Source: Oscheius dolichura (taxonomy: Eukaryota; Nematoda; Chromadorea; Rhabditida; Rhabditidae). From it: DNA of 64,000 nt. The stretch spans positions 7,998,001-8,062,000 of the forward strand of contig OW051493.1 of the NCBI GenBank assembly GCA_932521035.1, read 5' to 3'. Both the position numbers and the translations under genes were made by a program. Within the stretch, counting starts at the first letter, position 1. Each line of letters opens with the position of its first letter. The notes below the pieces were generated by a model. It was not told the origin of the DNA. It made no database searches and was given only the letters and a program-made list of their open reading frames with translations. Of the stretch, positions 12,301-26,396 are shown one piece after another.

Positions 12301-15031
12301 GTAGGCCACTAGCTTGGAAGCGTTCCAAAGAGTCCAAAGACTCGCGATTTCCCCGAAAAAAGCGCTTCAATCGGCTTAAATCCCCCGTTAAAACCATTAA
12401 AACGCGCAATAGCTTCATCTCAAAGTCAACTTTGCGGCTTCTGTTCACCCCTTCCTCCTCGCCGCGGGGTTTGCGCAATTGTCACATTTTTATGGCTTTC
12501 GCGACATAAAGAAGCCGCAACCACAGCTGTGCCCCAGGTGCATGTCGTCTTCCGATGACTTTTCCACACATCTTTGTGTTGCCTCCGGTCTAATAGCCCG
12601 TTGTTTAAAATGGAGCTTTATGAGTTGCTTTAATGAGGGTACTTAACAACTGCAGAGAGGAGGACTACAGTAATCTGGAGGGACGAGGTGGTATAGATGT
12701 TTCGCATCGGGATAAGGTTTCCAGACTGGAATAAAAGGCGGCAGGGATAAAAAGAAGGGAGGGAGGATGGACTGCTGATACGCATTTGCGGCTGGTGGTA
12801 AAAGAGCGAGCCTCCCTTTCTCTCTTTTGAGTAATAACATCCTGTTGCCAACATCTGTTGTCGTAAATGTGGCTATGGCACTTATGGGGACATTCGACCC
12901 TATGTTTTATGACTATAAGTTGCATCTGTACGAGCCTTCTGCTTGAGAAGATGGCTGACAGCCCGAACAATCATAAAAAATAATATGCGCCAGGAGGAGG
13001 GAGGGCGTGGGATTTGAATCTCGAGAGTCTTTTGGCCAGAGAAAAGACTGTGAGTAACTTTGCCCTACTGCTAAATCCTGTCTTAACAAGAAACGTTTAA
13101 AAATGACGGTAGAATCAAAGGAGAGAAGTCTGTCCATAGCGGGACGGCCTCAGCAGCCGCAGCCTCCAGGCTTTGACCCTGGCACCGGCTCTTTTTCATC
13201 GGACTGGTGGATAGTTCCTCACCACTGCGCCAGGGGATATGAGGTGTGAAATGTCCTCTCCAGCCTCTCCACAACCTCGGAATATGCTAATTTTCTAGAC
13301 AAAATTCACTCCTTCCAACGAGGTTAATGACTTACGAGCGGAGGAAAAAGCCGTCAAGCCGAGGTCATTATTATGAGAGAGAGGGGGAGGCTGCGGACTG
13401 TGTCCGACTGTATCCGGCGGGCAGAGGTGACAATTGACTGCTTTTTTGAGGATGGAAACGTGTGGAAAGGGGGAAAATCAAGGATAGAAGGACGTAGGGA
13501 TGTTTTTGGCACTTTCTGCAAATCTCAAACATTCATGTTTTTTTCGGAGGTAAACTTTGATCCCTGCTTCGTTTTGAACACCTGCAACCGTTCTTGTTCC
13601 ATTTTTCCTCTTTAAACGAAGAAACAGAACATAAAAACGGGGAGAAATGGATTTCAAAAGGCGGGAAAATGGCAGAAATTGACTATCCCCCTTGTTCTAC
13701 CCTTATTTACCTTGCAATAACTCTAACTGACCGAACTATTTTGAATTTCTCAGCGTTTATTTGCTCACGAACCGATTATTCAAATTTTCAGTGCTCATGA
13801 GAGGTCTCAAAGGGAAAAGAAATCAAAATATGGAGATGAGATGGGTTACTGTAGCCAAAAAAGTGCAAGAATGGGAACAAGAGTGGAAGAACGGGGAAAA
13901 TGACCACCGCGAAGTTATCAACCGCCCGGTGGTGGTGTAATTTCCGGAAGCAGTGGCGGTAAAGAACAAAAGGCAATATGGCAAGGGATCATTGCCGAAC
14001 ACCCCGCAGTCTGTCTTCCATAATGAGCGATGCGAAACAGAGAGACAATTGTTCGGGGATAAAGACAGCGGGAAGAGAGAGTAGGTCATAAAGTGATTAG
14101 GGTTTTAAAATGCCGCCGCCGTCGCCTTACTCCAAACCCGTGTCCAGTCGGGATTTGAAATGGATGGACGATGTGACAAATAAGTGACATACGGGAGACC
14201 TCATGCATATTGCACACACGACATAGAAAATCGTGAATCTAATGGTAGTGACCGGGTCAATTAGAGAGCCGTTGCGGGACCCGAGAGTAAAGTTCGGAGG
14301 ATTAGGTCCTTTTTTGGTGGGAAAGGACAACACGAGGTGCCGGAAAAAAAGGACCCTAATGCGGTGTCTAAACAACTTCAAAGAGGGAGAGGGGGTATGA
14401 AATTCATTGGAAGAGAGGAGGAGCCTCGGCCTCGGACAGAACAAACAACTTAAAACCTTATCTGAAAGTACTCCAGCCCGGGCTCCGGGGGGCTTTTAGA
14501 GGAGCCGACAATCAACTGGAGGGGGGTAGTGGGAATGTCGCAATATAGCAGACAGAGATAGAGATAAAAAGAGAAGAAGGGGATGGCAAATACTTTGAGC
14601 TGTTTTGGTTGGAGGGGGCAGGGCAGAACACCGGACTTACGGGTAAATAACAGCAAAACAAAATTAAATGAGAGCCGGCCAAGCAGCAATTTTACTTGGA
14701 TTTCGATGAAAATAACTAGAAATGGACCTCTTGTTCCCAGAAATCCAACTACGGTAATCCTTTTTTTCCCAGACAACTAAAACCCCAACTAACCCTCGTT
14801 TTTCACTTTTCAAAATCCCCTTGAGTTTCAATTTCTCACAACTTTTTGAGTGACTCCATTCAAAAACTATCACTCACTGACCACCGATGGCCACGACGGC
14901 GGGATGAGTTAGTTGAATTCGCGCCCGGCAGATGAATGACTCCTCTGGGATCGGCAGTGACTCGCCAATTCACAGCTCTAATTTATGCCACTTGTCGTCG
15001 CCTGTAGGGGAAAGCGGAGGGGAGAGGAAGA

Positions 15032-15054
15032 GGGGAAGGGGAAGGGGAAGGGGA
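15032..15054 (+). repeat. G-quadruplex-type (GGGGAA)n tract
   Basis: Four runs of four G separated by AA form a textbook intramolecular G-quadruplex motif on the plus strand. It sits in the gene-poor region next to other GGGGA-rich sequence, and no gene start is visible beside it. Confidence 0.7.
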
Positions 15055-18000
15055 ATGATACCTCTGGGAGGGGGAAGAAAGAAAATTTGGAGAGAAAATG
15101 GCCTAGAGAGCTAGATTGGGAATAAAACTATGTTACGCAGTTAAAATTTCTAGAGAATGGGCTAATTTTGGCTGGTAAAAAGGTTCTGGAAGAGGATCAG
15201 GTACGCCAGGAGTAGTTCTCCCCGGTTACGGTCCCAGGATACTGAACCCAACTCAAAAAGAAACCTGAAACAAAGTATCCCCGTGGAAAAACATATCCAG
15301 AAATTTGATCTAGCCCTTACTTTTCCCAGAAAAAAGTACTGGGAGTTGTTTTTAACCCACCGGGCTAAAGGGGAAAAGCGGTACACCAGAAGGAAATCGA
15401 AAGTTCGTCTAGGCTAAAATTAGAGACAGTGAGAAACAAAAACTTGATACTTTTCCCCTCTTGAGGACTGCAATTTTGGAGGAGGAGACGGGGAAAGAGT
15501 CGTGAGAAAGTCTTTCTCTCTCCAGCTATCGGATTCAAGCTTTTGGAAGGGAGGAGAGGCTAAACGAACTTTTTACCCCGCGTGACGAAACTCCCGCAGA
15601 AATTTTAGCTAGGTAACGAGAGAAAAAGCGTGAAAAACAGGAGCTGTTGGACTGGGCTGGGTTGGGTTGAGACGGTTGGACTTGACCCAGAGGAGAAAGG
15701 GGAGAGAGAGGGAGCAGGGTCCCAGTGATTCAGCGCGGTACGCGTCGGCATGGGAAAGGGAAGGGTATTCGGTGAGCTGGAAAAGACAAGAAAAGTAAGC
15801 ACAGGCGCTTCAGTTTGATGAAAAAGGTCAGGGGATGAGAGGGTCCCAGACAGATGACCCTAGTGAAGGTTCAAATAGACAGGGACAGTCAGCCACACCT
15901 TACCCTTCAATGGGAGAACAGGGAGCCCAGTTTCTTGATCCCTCTGAATTGGAAAGATCCCCCAACTCCCCCACCCTGTTTAGGTAGTCAAGTCGTATTT
16001 GGATCTTGTGAGACCCTCAGCCTTCCTCCTCTTGTGAAAAGAAGCCTCCCCGGAGCCTGGCAGCGCCATGGGAACCCACTTGTACCATTTTTTATTCAAT
16101 GGAGTGCGTTCCCCTCCCGGTCGTCCCCTTTCACAGCTCTTGAACTCTAACTCCCCCGTTCCCTTTCATTCCCCCCGCCACCCGTATGGGTTTCATAATT
16201 AGCGTGGTCTGGTGATTGAGAAGGCAATTTTGGTGGTTTGGGAGAGAGGATGGCACACGGAATTCCAATTATCGAGAGTGAAGGCCTTCTGCCGCCTCCC
16301 CTCTCTTCCTCACTTTCCTGTGTTCACGGGAATGGTTTGCTCAGCTGCCGGCGGACTACAAAGGCGGGGACACAAGCGACCAGCCACCGGCATGTAACAG
16401 GACATTAGCATAGGAAAACAAGGTGGCAGATAGAGCGACAGACAGAAGGAAGAAGAGCAACACATTGCGCACCTGCTGACAGATGGCTGGACCGGGAAAG
16501 ACGCGAAAAATTGTAAAAATTGAGGGGTGCAACAGTCAAATTCTTATAAGGAAGGCCCTGAAGCGAAATAACGAGTCGAGGCTTGACTGTGGCTTTACAG
16601 TGCCCCTTTTTAAACAGTCCAAAGTCGTCTGTTTAGCGTCAAACGCGGCTCGAAGACGGTGGGCCTCTTTCTCGTCGGATACCCTCAAAATTCCCCGATT
16701 TTCGCCAGTATTCCCCATATTTTCCAATAAATTAAAGGGCCAGCTGGCTCCTTTGAGACGATCTTAGCCAAAATAATCGCCTCCGCAGGTGGTCGGAAGT
16801 GCGAATGGTAGCATGCCAAAAGGAATGATTTTATGTGTTTATGTGCCAGCTGATTAATCACATTTCCCCTGTATTATTAGCGATTGTAAAACAAGGGAGA
16901 CAAATAAAAACGAGGGAAGGGAAAGAGTGGACGGTGTGAAGAAAAAAGACCGACACACTACAGTTAGCACTTCGCACAGCCCCCGGAAGTGTCCGCGCTT
17001 TTCGAACACCACCCCCGCTGGCAAAAACATCTACGGGGAGAGAAGAGAGACGGAGGAGAGGTACTACATGCTCTATTGATGCGTAGTATTGCCCTTGTCA
17101 GATTGGCTTTCCTTTTTTGAGGAGTGAAGGTCGGGAACAGAATGACCGGAAGGGCCGACGAGGGGACAGAAGGAGTGAGAAGGGGGGCGGCTGGCAGCTA
17201 TCGTGTCCTCATGTCATCCAAACCTTCTTCAATATGGATACATGAATATATCCTCTTCTATGGAAGATAAGACATGGCATAGGGGGTCAGAATATTTGAA
17301 AAAAGGTGCTGGTGATGGAGTGGCTACTCGTGTTAGAGAATAATTGGTCCTGCAGCGCGAATGGAGGAAAAAATTAGGAAAAGGGAGAGGATTTAAGGAT
17401 AAGAAGATGGTAAACGGTGTTTTGCTTATTGTGTATCCCGTCTTACTGTAATTTATCCAAATAATGAGCACCGCATTTTGGGTAGAAGCGCCTTGTTAGT
17501 CCATTTTTCGCGGGAATACGGTATTTTGAGACCTTTTTACAAGGAAAGCTGTAATCCTTTTGTTTACTGATTCAAAATTAATGTAAAAAGGAAAGTTTCG
17601 ATCTGAAGGCCTCGCAACGAAGGCTGGAATTCACCTTTAACGGTTTGAAACGGGCAGCAATACCACACGCCGGCGTCCGCAGGGTCTTGACCAGAAATTT
17701 CTTCTCATTCGAAGGATTTACTGTCTTTCTACGGATATATGGATACAGATTTGCGATATTAGGGCAGCAGAGACAAAATCTTTCAAAAAAGAGGCGAGAA
17801 TGTCTTGAGGAGAAAGAAAGTTGGCCCACATCCCAACTCTTTTTCTTTCCTTGTTAATCAGATGTGGAATCCCCGAATGGAAAGAGAAATCTCAAGATTC
17901 AATTACTTTTTTCCCACTCCTCCGATGTGCAAAGTTTGAGAAGAGACGGACACAAAGAAGCGCCGCAAAATGGCCTCAATCTCCCACCCTCTCCAGTCCA

Positions 18001-21000
18001 AAAAAGCGAAATGTGTCAATTGTTTTCGTAGGGAAATGTTTCCTCCGGTAGAAGGCAAAAAAACGAGAGAGAATGGGAACGGAAGTGTAGTTGAATCTGT
18101 CGGGAAGAGGGGCCAACGAGAGGTCTCATCAGGTATTCAACCGAAGATTCCACCAGAGGGGGGCCACTGGGGGAGGCCAGCTTTATTTATGATTCACGAG
18201 TTTTAGAGGTGCAAGTCGGAGTGAATGGCCACTCCAAAGGGGGTGAAAGGAGGACCAACGAGACGAGGGGGGAAGGCCGATGCCATGAGGGGGGCCAGTG
18301 CGGAAACAGCTAATTTGGCAGTAGTGAAGAAGGCGAGCGAGAAAAAGAAAGGACAGTGACCTTTTTCAATGGAAATGGACCGCCTGGACTGGTAGAAAAG
18401 GTGCGAGGAATGGGATAACGGCAAAAGGGGCTCTTTTGAACTGAAGGTTCGGGAAGTTCACTGCCCAGAAGGATTGTCTCCAAGGTGACCTTCTTGAATA
18501 GTCTATTGGTAGCCGTTCTGACGCTCCCACATTAATAGCCTGGGTCTAAAAAATTATGGTAGAATTGAAGGAATTGTCAGGGGCCCGAAGTTTTTTTTTT
18601 GAGATTTTAAGGTTATGGAACCAATCCAAGGCTTTTCTAAGCTTGAGTTCTACATTTTCCACTTTCTAAAGAAACTATATCAACCCTGTGAATTCTGTGC
18701 ACGGGCCCCGAAAGGAAGAACGACATTATAACGGGTCTGAACAAGTGACCGCCAGGATTCTAGCGGCATTTGCTCGCACAGATGGTTTGGCTTGCTATAG
18801 TCCCTTTCAACGACCGGACCAAGCGCTTCAGGACCCTTTGTCGAAAAATGGCACATGCCCACGGATTCCTCAAAAATTTAACCGCAAATTTGTCAAAAGG
18901 TCTCGAAACGTCTGACCTTTGCTTTGGAGATGGACTGTAGGCGACCTTTTGCGCTCGGCCAGGTTCCTGAGGCGCCCGGCTATTTTTTAAACGGGCTAAA
19001 CAATCCTCGCCTCCCCCTCCGGTTTCCGTTATAGACTCCTCCCGTTTGTCCCATGAAGAAAGTCCTAAAGTCTCAACTTCCGTTTCCATTCGACTCCCCT
19101 CAAGTACCAGAATAACGATGTCATTAGAGAAAAGAAATGGCAGAGAGCTGCTACCCGTTCCCCCCTGCCTAGCCTATAAAATGCATACTTGTGTTTTGGC
19201 ATCCCCTCCCCGGAAAAGACCAATAATGAACTGAAGAGACGAGACGGCGGACTTCAAGCCATAATTCAGCTAGAGAATGGCAGATCCGAATCGTCTATTT
19301 GGCAGTTTGAACGGGCGGGAAGAGAGAAGGAGTGAAATGGAATGGGAAATGCGCGGTCGCCTTATCCCGTAGCTAAAGAGGGAGAATTTTAGTTGGTAGA
19401 CACCGCCGGGAATGAATAATTGTCCGAAGAGGAGCATATTCTACGAGGGGAAGAAACTATACAGATCGGATCCACTCATCCTGACTCACGCTTAGCCATT
19501 ATCCGAGAGAGGGCATGAACCCGTTGTTTACAGTAGGATGAATGAATACAAAAGGAGGCTATGAGCAGCTTCTTGTTGCATACCGTCAAGTGTCCACCCG
19601 CTTTGAGGGGAGACAGCGAGGAGCAGGTAAATATGAACAAATACTGTTGCACACGGCAAAACAATTGTCGGTTGCTCTTGAACACGGGACGGGAAGAGAG
19701 GGTGGGGAGACCATTTTGACCCCGTTCGCTAGGGAAAAATGGACCTAATTTCTTTTTTTCAACTCCAACTTGACCTATTGTTCCACCGACGGATAGCCGA
19801 AGAAGATTTTAGATCTGTATAAAAAAGGGGACAAAAGCGGGGAATTTATAAAGATGAGCCTGTTGGGTTGACCCAGGGGTTCCAAAAAGACCCGGAAATG
19901 GAGCTAGAAGTCGTTTTCTCTGTTTAAAATGGACTATTGCGCTTCACAGGACTTTTACCTCTTCTGAAGTGACCTAAGCTCAACAGAAAAGTGGAAGAGC
20001 CGCCTTGTGACTGAATTAAAAAGGACAATATTGTCTTCTTCCAAAAAAGGAGAGGTACCGCATGGATTTATGGATATTTGTCTCTTTGGGACATTTTTAG
20101 GAGACGGCTTAGAAAATTCGAGCTAAATCGAATACTTTTACTCACAAGGTCCCGCGTGGAAGGTTTTGCAATCCTTTACGGCACCCCTATTTTTTTCGAA
20201 AAGAACTACACTTTGTCGGCCAAATTATGACCGGTACTAGGCTGGAAATTGAAAATGAGGAAGAGGAACTACGTAAGGATTAGAGTTTCTCAACTGGACA
20301 GCCGGTAACACGGTCACACAACTGCCTAAAATGTGACCAGAATGACTGATGAAGTAGTCTGAGCTGACATTGAGATGGCAACATTGTCCCTATAATTAGC
20401 ATAATAGCGGATGGCTACTCGCCCCCCGGTCAACAAGAGAATACGTAATTGTCCTAACACTGTTCCCTTTGGGAGCCAGCAGGGAGTCAAAAGGGTTTCC
20501 TAGGTGGCCATATTGAGTTCAAGGAGCGGCCCAAGATTACTAGGTTTACAATGTTTCCCCCTATGGCTTGCTGTAAATCCCTTATGGAGAAGAATGCGGT
20601 AATGACTGGCTCATCCCCGTAAAAACTTGGAGGCCGTAGATTTCCTCCTCTTCCTCTTCTTTCTCTGTGGTGTCGTCAAGGTTAAAAGTCTCTGGCCACT
20701 GAAGCTAATTAGCCGCGTCAATCCATTAGAACACCTGTATTCGCCCGGATGGCGGGACAACTGCCTATTTTGGGATTAGCTCCACAAGACCGCAACATAA
20801 CTCTCCCCGGCCGACGGAGGTCAACCATACAAAAATTGAATAGAATAAACTGACGGTCAACAAAGGGTGATGTTTTGAGAGAGGGGCCTGCCCGGCAAAA
20901 TGATAGCCAAATGACCTTTGTCGCCTCATTTGCTTCCCGCTAAACACAGTAGCTTGTACAAAGAAATGACCAGAAGAACAGACAGTCTAGGATAGAACAA

Positions 21001-21088
21001 AGAAGGGAATCTTTACAAACAAAATTAAAAATGTATAAATATAAAAAAATAAAAAAAAGAGGAATTTTAGTTACATACAAGTGCAAGA

Positions 21089-24000
21089 TTACCTTGTATT
21101 ATATGAGCTGAACATTGTTCTAAAGCTATGTTCAAGTGAAAAGGAGGATACGGATTTGATAGCTGCCTTCTTGTTATAGCGCAACTTTATTCTCTGAATC
21201 ATAAAATATTTCATGTCAAAGTGAATAGGCTCACCTGAACATCGCGCAGGATATTTCCATTGATCTTCATATCCTTCAATTCTTCAATCATCTTGTTGAT
21301 CTGCACCAATGTTTTCGGGGTATACGAGGTATCCGTTGTAAATATTTCAACCTATCATCTTTCATTAAGAAAAACACTTTCAAAGCCGACCTGATGATCG
21401 TATTCTTCTTTTGCGGTTAACAGATCTTGAAGAACATCATCAAGTGCTCCGGCAGATACTTTTCCACGTTCATCTTGGATCAACAATTCGATATATTCAC
21501 CGAATTTATCATTGTAGTGCAGCAAGGCATTAGCTTTGAGGAAACAAGCAATTTCAGCACAGTATTTTCTAATTCTTATCTTCTCTGCCTCCAGCTCTGC
21601 GGTCTATATGTTCAGTTGTAGCAGGATAAAGTGACTTAACTCACTCTTTCTTTAGCTTTTTCAAGGAAGAGCGTTGCCCTTTGTTTCAGTTGTTCGTTTC
21701 TAGCTAATCCCTGCTCAACCTTCGTCGCTTTAATCTACAATTGCTTATTTCATGTCAATAATATTGTAAAACAAACTCTTTTTTTTTCTGTTGTAAATTT
21801 GTAATAGACGTGCATATGAGCGTTCCAATCACAACCACAAACGATACATTTTTCTCCCCCATTTTCCGTATCACCCATAGCTGTACAGAATTTCAACAGG
21901 GGATTATTAATGGTATCTCTCTAAAATAGAAAGTACTGTGGTCAGATTGAATTACGTCGACGTTAACCAGGTAGCAACGAGCATGACATGGTTTCTTATA
22001 AACTGTTTGTAAGCGCTGACCATCATCCAGTAACCGCTCATATGTTATGCAATTCGGAGACGTGCAAACAGTAATCGGGTAATCAGTCTCAGCAACACTG
22101 AGTTGCATCTGAACTCTTCCCTTTTTTGAATTACGAAGTTCTTTACCTCTTCCATATACAGCTGCCCTTCCAAGCTTTTTCCCTCCCGTAGACACTGCTC
22201 AATCTTGAAAAAAAAGCCATAAGATGAATCCGTTCAGATGTTACCTTTGCCATTTTTTCCGCTGCAAGTCTTTGGTTTAGCGCTTGATTCCTGTAAATTT
22301 CAGCCAAAGGCCGTGCCAAAGCGCTGATAACCGTTCTGCAGTTATGAATGCTAACAGTATCTGTCAGCGAATGTGGGCGAAGCTCGGCTATTCTTGATAG
22401 CATACTGTAATCAGAGTGTAATTATCTCTAACAGTAGTTCACTTGATGGCTGATGTAACGCTATGCGTCCAGCTGGAAGCAAACATCTCCATCTTGTCAT
22501 CTGTACACTTCATCTTGGGATTCGCTCGAACAGCACATACATAACGGTAGCAGTCGTTCTCAAAACAATGAACTGTTTCCCTGCAAAGTTTGCGCTCATT
22601 AAATCCTTTTTAAAAACTTACTTATTCACGTTTATTTCAACATTTCGAGAATTTTTAACTTCTCTCGCATGCACTCTCAAACACGCAAAGGATTCACCCG
22701 GTGTGTACTGGGTGCCTCCAGCACAGGTTAGGCAGAACATTATATTATTTGCAGCCGTGTGGTGGAGCTGGATGAGCAGCTGGTTCATACAATATTTGAA
22801 AGTCAGAGTTCTTTTCGATTCGTTAGATTTTAATGTAAAGCAGAAAGCATGAATCTCCCTAAAATTGTTTGAGTTTTTCATAAAAAATAACTAAAGCATA
22901 CTCATATTGCGAGAGGAATGTCAGGATCTTTTCCATGTTCAGTTTTTCAACATCTAAGCCTTTCGTGTCACCAACTCCCGGTGTGTCGATGATTCGGATC
23001 AGTTTATTTACATTGCCAGCTTTGTAGTGAATATGATAAGCTCGTGGAGACTAAAGTTAGTTGCCATATCATCAAAGGTCATTAAAGGAACTCTGAGGGA
23101 CCCGGGGAGCATACTGTAGATTTTTGCGGGCTTTCTCAAAGCCCGGGAAAACGCATTCCTGATCTACGCGTTTCGTTATGTTTTTTCCGTTGATTTCAAT
23201 AAGACAACAATTTGTTATAGCTAATTAATATAAATCACGTCAAAAAATTATCCAAAAAATACCAAAACAAGGACAAAAACGCAGGCGCGTTCAAAATTCA
23301 AACGCGCACCAATGACGAAAGGACGCTTGTGAGCGCAGTCGTGGCGGGACCCTTGCGCTCAAGCCGAGGTCCCTCAGAGTTCCTTTAAATACCTGGGTAG
23401 CCGATTCGCCAATCTCATGAACTTCGTTAGCATCCGAGCCAGCTTCTGTTGCAACAGTGGGTTTAACAAATGTCCTGATCTCATTACACTGAAAAAAAGC
23501 GTGCTAAAGATATACTTACGCTTTTATATCAGTTGAAATTGAATCGGTAAACTATTGCCGACTATAACTTTATTGCCCACCTGTTCATCGCAGTGTGTCA
23601 CTGTGAACGGAATCAATACTGTAGGCTTTTTTTTGATTGCTTCTTCTGCTGTAGCAAATTGTAGATAATTAACAAGGGCGTTTATTTGCGTGGTTTTACC
23701 AGATCCCGTGCCACCAAGAAAAACAATATTTGTCTCTTTGGGAAGGCTGTAAGCATTATATAAGAGAATACCACAAGAGTAGTAACCTCTGAAGCAGGTC
23801 ATTATTATCTTTGAATTTAACATGCGTATCACACAAAAGGGGGCTATCTATTTGTTCTTGTTTCTTCTAGAAAAATAAATATATAAAACCTTGGCTGCAC
23901 TGAACCTTTTCTTTGTAATACGTTTTCCATTGAATATAAGCGGTCTTTAGCTTCTTGTCGCTTTTTCGATTTTGGATAATCTTGTCAAGGGCCTTGATGT

Positions 24001-24284
24001 TTTCTTTCTGGATGAAGGTGTTTGCAAGGCCTTGCTCTGCCTGAGGCAGAAGAAGAATGAACGACGAAGGAGAGCTGGCAGGCGCTGCGTCCTGAAGCAG
24101 CGATAGAATATGGCATTTTTCATACTTTGGCCTCGATATAATATTCGCACTTTTTCAGCAACAGCGAATCATCGACAATCTCCTTTAAGATGTCAAGCTT
24201 CTGCTCTTTGCTCCAATTGTCGTTGTTCAATACGGACAAGACATTTTCCGCATACTCGTCGGGAATATAATTGAACAAGTCCAT
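21089..24284 (-). CDS. AIG1/GIMAP-like P-loop GTPase with C-terminal Cys/His modules (gene 1)
   Basis: The reading starts at ATG 24284 (MDLFNYIPDEYAENV) and ends at TAA 21089-21091 through more than ten short introns. Exon 23581-23746 carries the Walker A motif GGTGSGKTT. A later exon has the switch/G3 motif DTPGVGDTKG, and then NNIMFCLTCAGG where GTPases normally carry NKxD. After the G domain come KPHxL-type helices (LRPHSLTDTVSIHN) and a Cys pair (VCTSPNC, then CHARCYL). A CIVCGCDWNAHMHVYY segment with likely metal ligands follows, then coiled-coil sequence. The order matches a family of large AIG1-like proteins of unknown function found in many invertebrates; that comparison is from memory. 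One intron uses a weak donor (GTTCAG) to keep phase. The acceptor TTTAG directly abuts the start codon, as at a trans-splice site. Binding of GTP is inferred; partners and location are not visible. Confidence 0.75.
23086..23384. mobile_element. TTAA-flanked MITE (piggyBac type) in a GTPase-gene intron
   Basis: The ends AGGAACTCTGAGGGACC and GGTCCCTCAGAGTTCCT are perfect inverted repeats. Each is bordered by TTAA (23082-23085 and 23385-23388). TTAA duplication and short perfect TIRs are the signature of piggyBac-type transposition. At about 299 bp it has no coding capacity. It lies in the intron between the P-loop exons and the DTPG exon of the minus-strand GTPase, which splices across it. Confidence 0.8.
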
Positions 24285-26396
24285 CTAAACTGTTGTTTAT
24301 GAAAATGGGGCTTTGGCTGGCTTGTTATCAGTCACTTATCATAGAAATTAAGACATAAAAGGGGCTCAATTTCTCACTTTGGATTAATCTTGTTTCCTTG
24401 ACTCTAACGAAAGCATTGCCCGCGCCCCATGTCCTTCGGTTAACTGCTTATCAGGAAAAGTTTTATAGACAAAGACACGGTGTAGAGTCTCTTCAAGACA
24501 CAGGGTACTTACGAGCAGAGAGTGTAAAACGCGTATTTGAGGAGTTCTGCTTATCGCGCGCTGCGCTAAGCGCTGCGCGGTGGTTAGGTTTCTCCGCCCT
24601 TCCCGGGATTTTTTTCTAAAACTGTTATCGCGCGTAGCGCGTCACTGCGCTAACTTTTCGGATTTTTTCTTTTTGTGTCGTGTTCAGCATCTGATTCTAC
24701 ATCGAATGACACCCATTACAGTAGTTTTGATACACGGAGAGAAAATGCCAAAATATCGAAATTCTCATATTGCCTCGAAAAACATTATTTTTGGAACCAA
24801 TCGGTTTCGCTCGGTGAGATGATACGGACGAAAATGCTTACATTACACAAACCGGAGATCGTTTTCACAAGTTATAATTCCACATAAACCTGTGCCTGGT
24901 GGATAAATTAGAATAGAAAAGTCAAAACTGGGACAAAAGCGGCTGGAGAAGCAAAAGCGCATCTCTTTTCATGAAACGGTAAACACTCCTATTTGCAAGC
25001 AAATGAAGACAAAAAGAATACAATTATTATGTGAAAAAGTGGAACACGAAACATTCTGTGGTTAGGATCCCACTGACCGTGCCTTACAAGCAAGAAAAAT
25101 CTCTGTTTTGAAAGAAAACTATTGCGATAGGAGCGGAAAATAGATTTGGTCTAGGTCGCTCAGCTCCTTATAGAGCAACTGATAAAACTTCTTCCGCAGG
25201 TATGATGAAAGAAATATTTATCGGCTAGATATTCAGAGAGGCTAGCGGAACTAACTGATAAAACACCTTCCGCTTGGTAGTGTTGGCAGGCTTATTTTCC
25301 TGTTCAGAATCACAAGCCACGCTACTTATTATTAACACATTTTTCTTTAAAATATTTTTAAAAGTATACATATTCAGCCACGAGCGAGATGTTTTCTTGT
25401 TGTCCAGACAGCGAACCACCAACGAATCCACCCATGGTTAGTTTGCTTCTACCCGGCGTATTCGTATTATATTGCAGTTCCTCCCTCTGAGATTTTTGTC
25501 TTCGCTAACTAAAGATGCGAACAACGGTATCGATAAGCTTGACATATGCCATTCTCTATTGTTAACAAACATTTATCCAAATACTAAGCGGAAAATCCTT
25601 TGTAAAATTTGTGGTGGATCAATACAATATGTTAAATGGAGAGATGTGATTAATACCTGTTTTTTTTAATGTGTACTTTAGGGCGTATGGGAGAAACACA
25701 GCCCTTGGATGAACCCTGACGTTTGCGCAATGGAATATGCCAAGGAAGTGTAGGGCCTTAACTTATATATGTCTAAAAATTTTAGGCTGCAAAATCATGA
25801 ACACAATGGGCAACTACAATTCCCGTTACTCAGAAAAAGAGAAATTTCGTTAGACAAGCTTATAAAGGTAAACATCGTATTCTTTTTTAAATAGAGCTTA
25901 TAAAGCAAAAAAAAGCAGACAGCTGCAAAAATAGCTTACGGGCATATATTGTAGCAAAAATGCACCCCTGAAACCTCTGCATGTATGATTTTCCAATCGA
26001 TGTGTGATATAGTCCCCCCTCTAAAAAGTCTTGTTAGTCGCAAGAAGAAGAAGACCACTGCAACAGAGACTTTTACAATACAACATCAATTGTAGAGCTC
26101 TTCGCTAACACTAATAAAGGGAAGACAGCCTGAGGACGTACGGTACATTTGCTGTGTCATTCTTTCGGGCCTACATCATCGTGTAAAGGACTATTGTTTA
26201 TCACTATTGCCATACCCATTTACCATGATATACGACAATTGGAAAAAGGTATCAAAGTATTTTATTGGGAACTACAACTATTAAGTCAAAAAATAAAGAC
26301 TACCCACATTTTAAACAGCTGCTCCCTAATTTGTTTGCAGATGCGATACAGAGGTTTTTATCCTCTTTGCTGAAATAAATTTCTAGTTTTAGCATT
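24285..26396. other. Spacer between the two divergent GTPase genes
   Basis: Both flanking GTPase genes are transcribed away from this 2.1 kb. A block at 24,540-24,660 rich in GCGC runs (CGCGCGCTGCGC, GCGCGTAGCGC) resembles one near 39,060. A repeat at about 24,690-24,840 is shared with 61,620-61,880. Around 25,150-25,440 two similar minus-strand peptides (RKVFYQLV and KKFYQLL) suggest a small duplicated relic, and a plus-strand ILCKICGG frame lies at 25,600. Neither makes a convincing gene. Confidence 0.5.
24680..24840 (+). repeat. Dispersed repeat shared with 61.6 kb
   Basis: ATCGAATGACACCCATTACA, followed by GTAGTTTTG, recurs near 61,641 as ATCGAATGGTACCCATTACG, again followed by GTAGTTTTGG. 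Further on both contain CCAATCGGTTT and GAGATGA. The two copies are diverged and their ends are not defined. Confidence 0.6.

Larger units (their letters stand above)
6187..21000. other. Long stretch without a recognisable gene
   Basis: Roughly 15 kb of purine-rich sequence in which no open frame shows a domain, a signal peptide joined to a donor site, or phase-compatible exons. It should contain the 5' exon of the Eph receptor, which I could not locate, so part of it is probably intron. It holds a G-quadruplex motif at 15,032 and several copies of a dispersed GCTGTCTAACTGTGG motif just outside it to the left (6.25 and 6.36 kb). Short open frames here look like chance frames. Confidence 0.45.
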
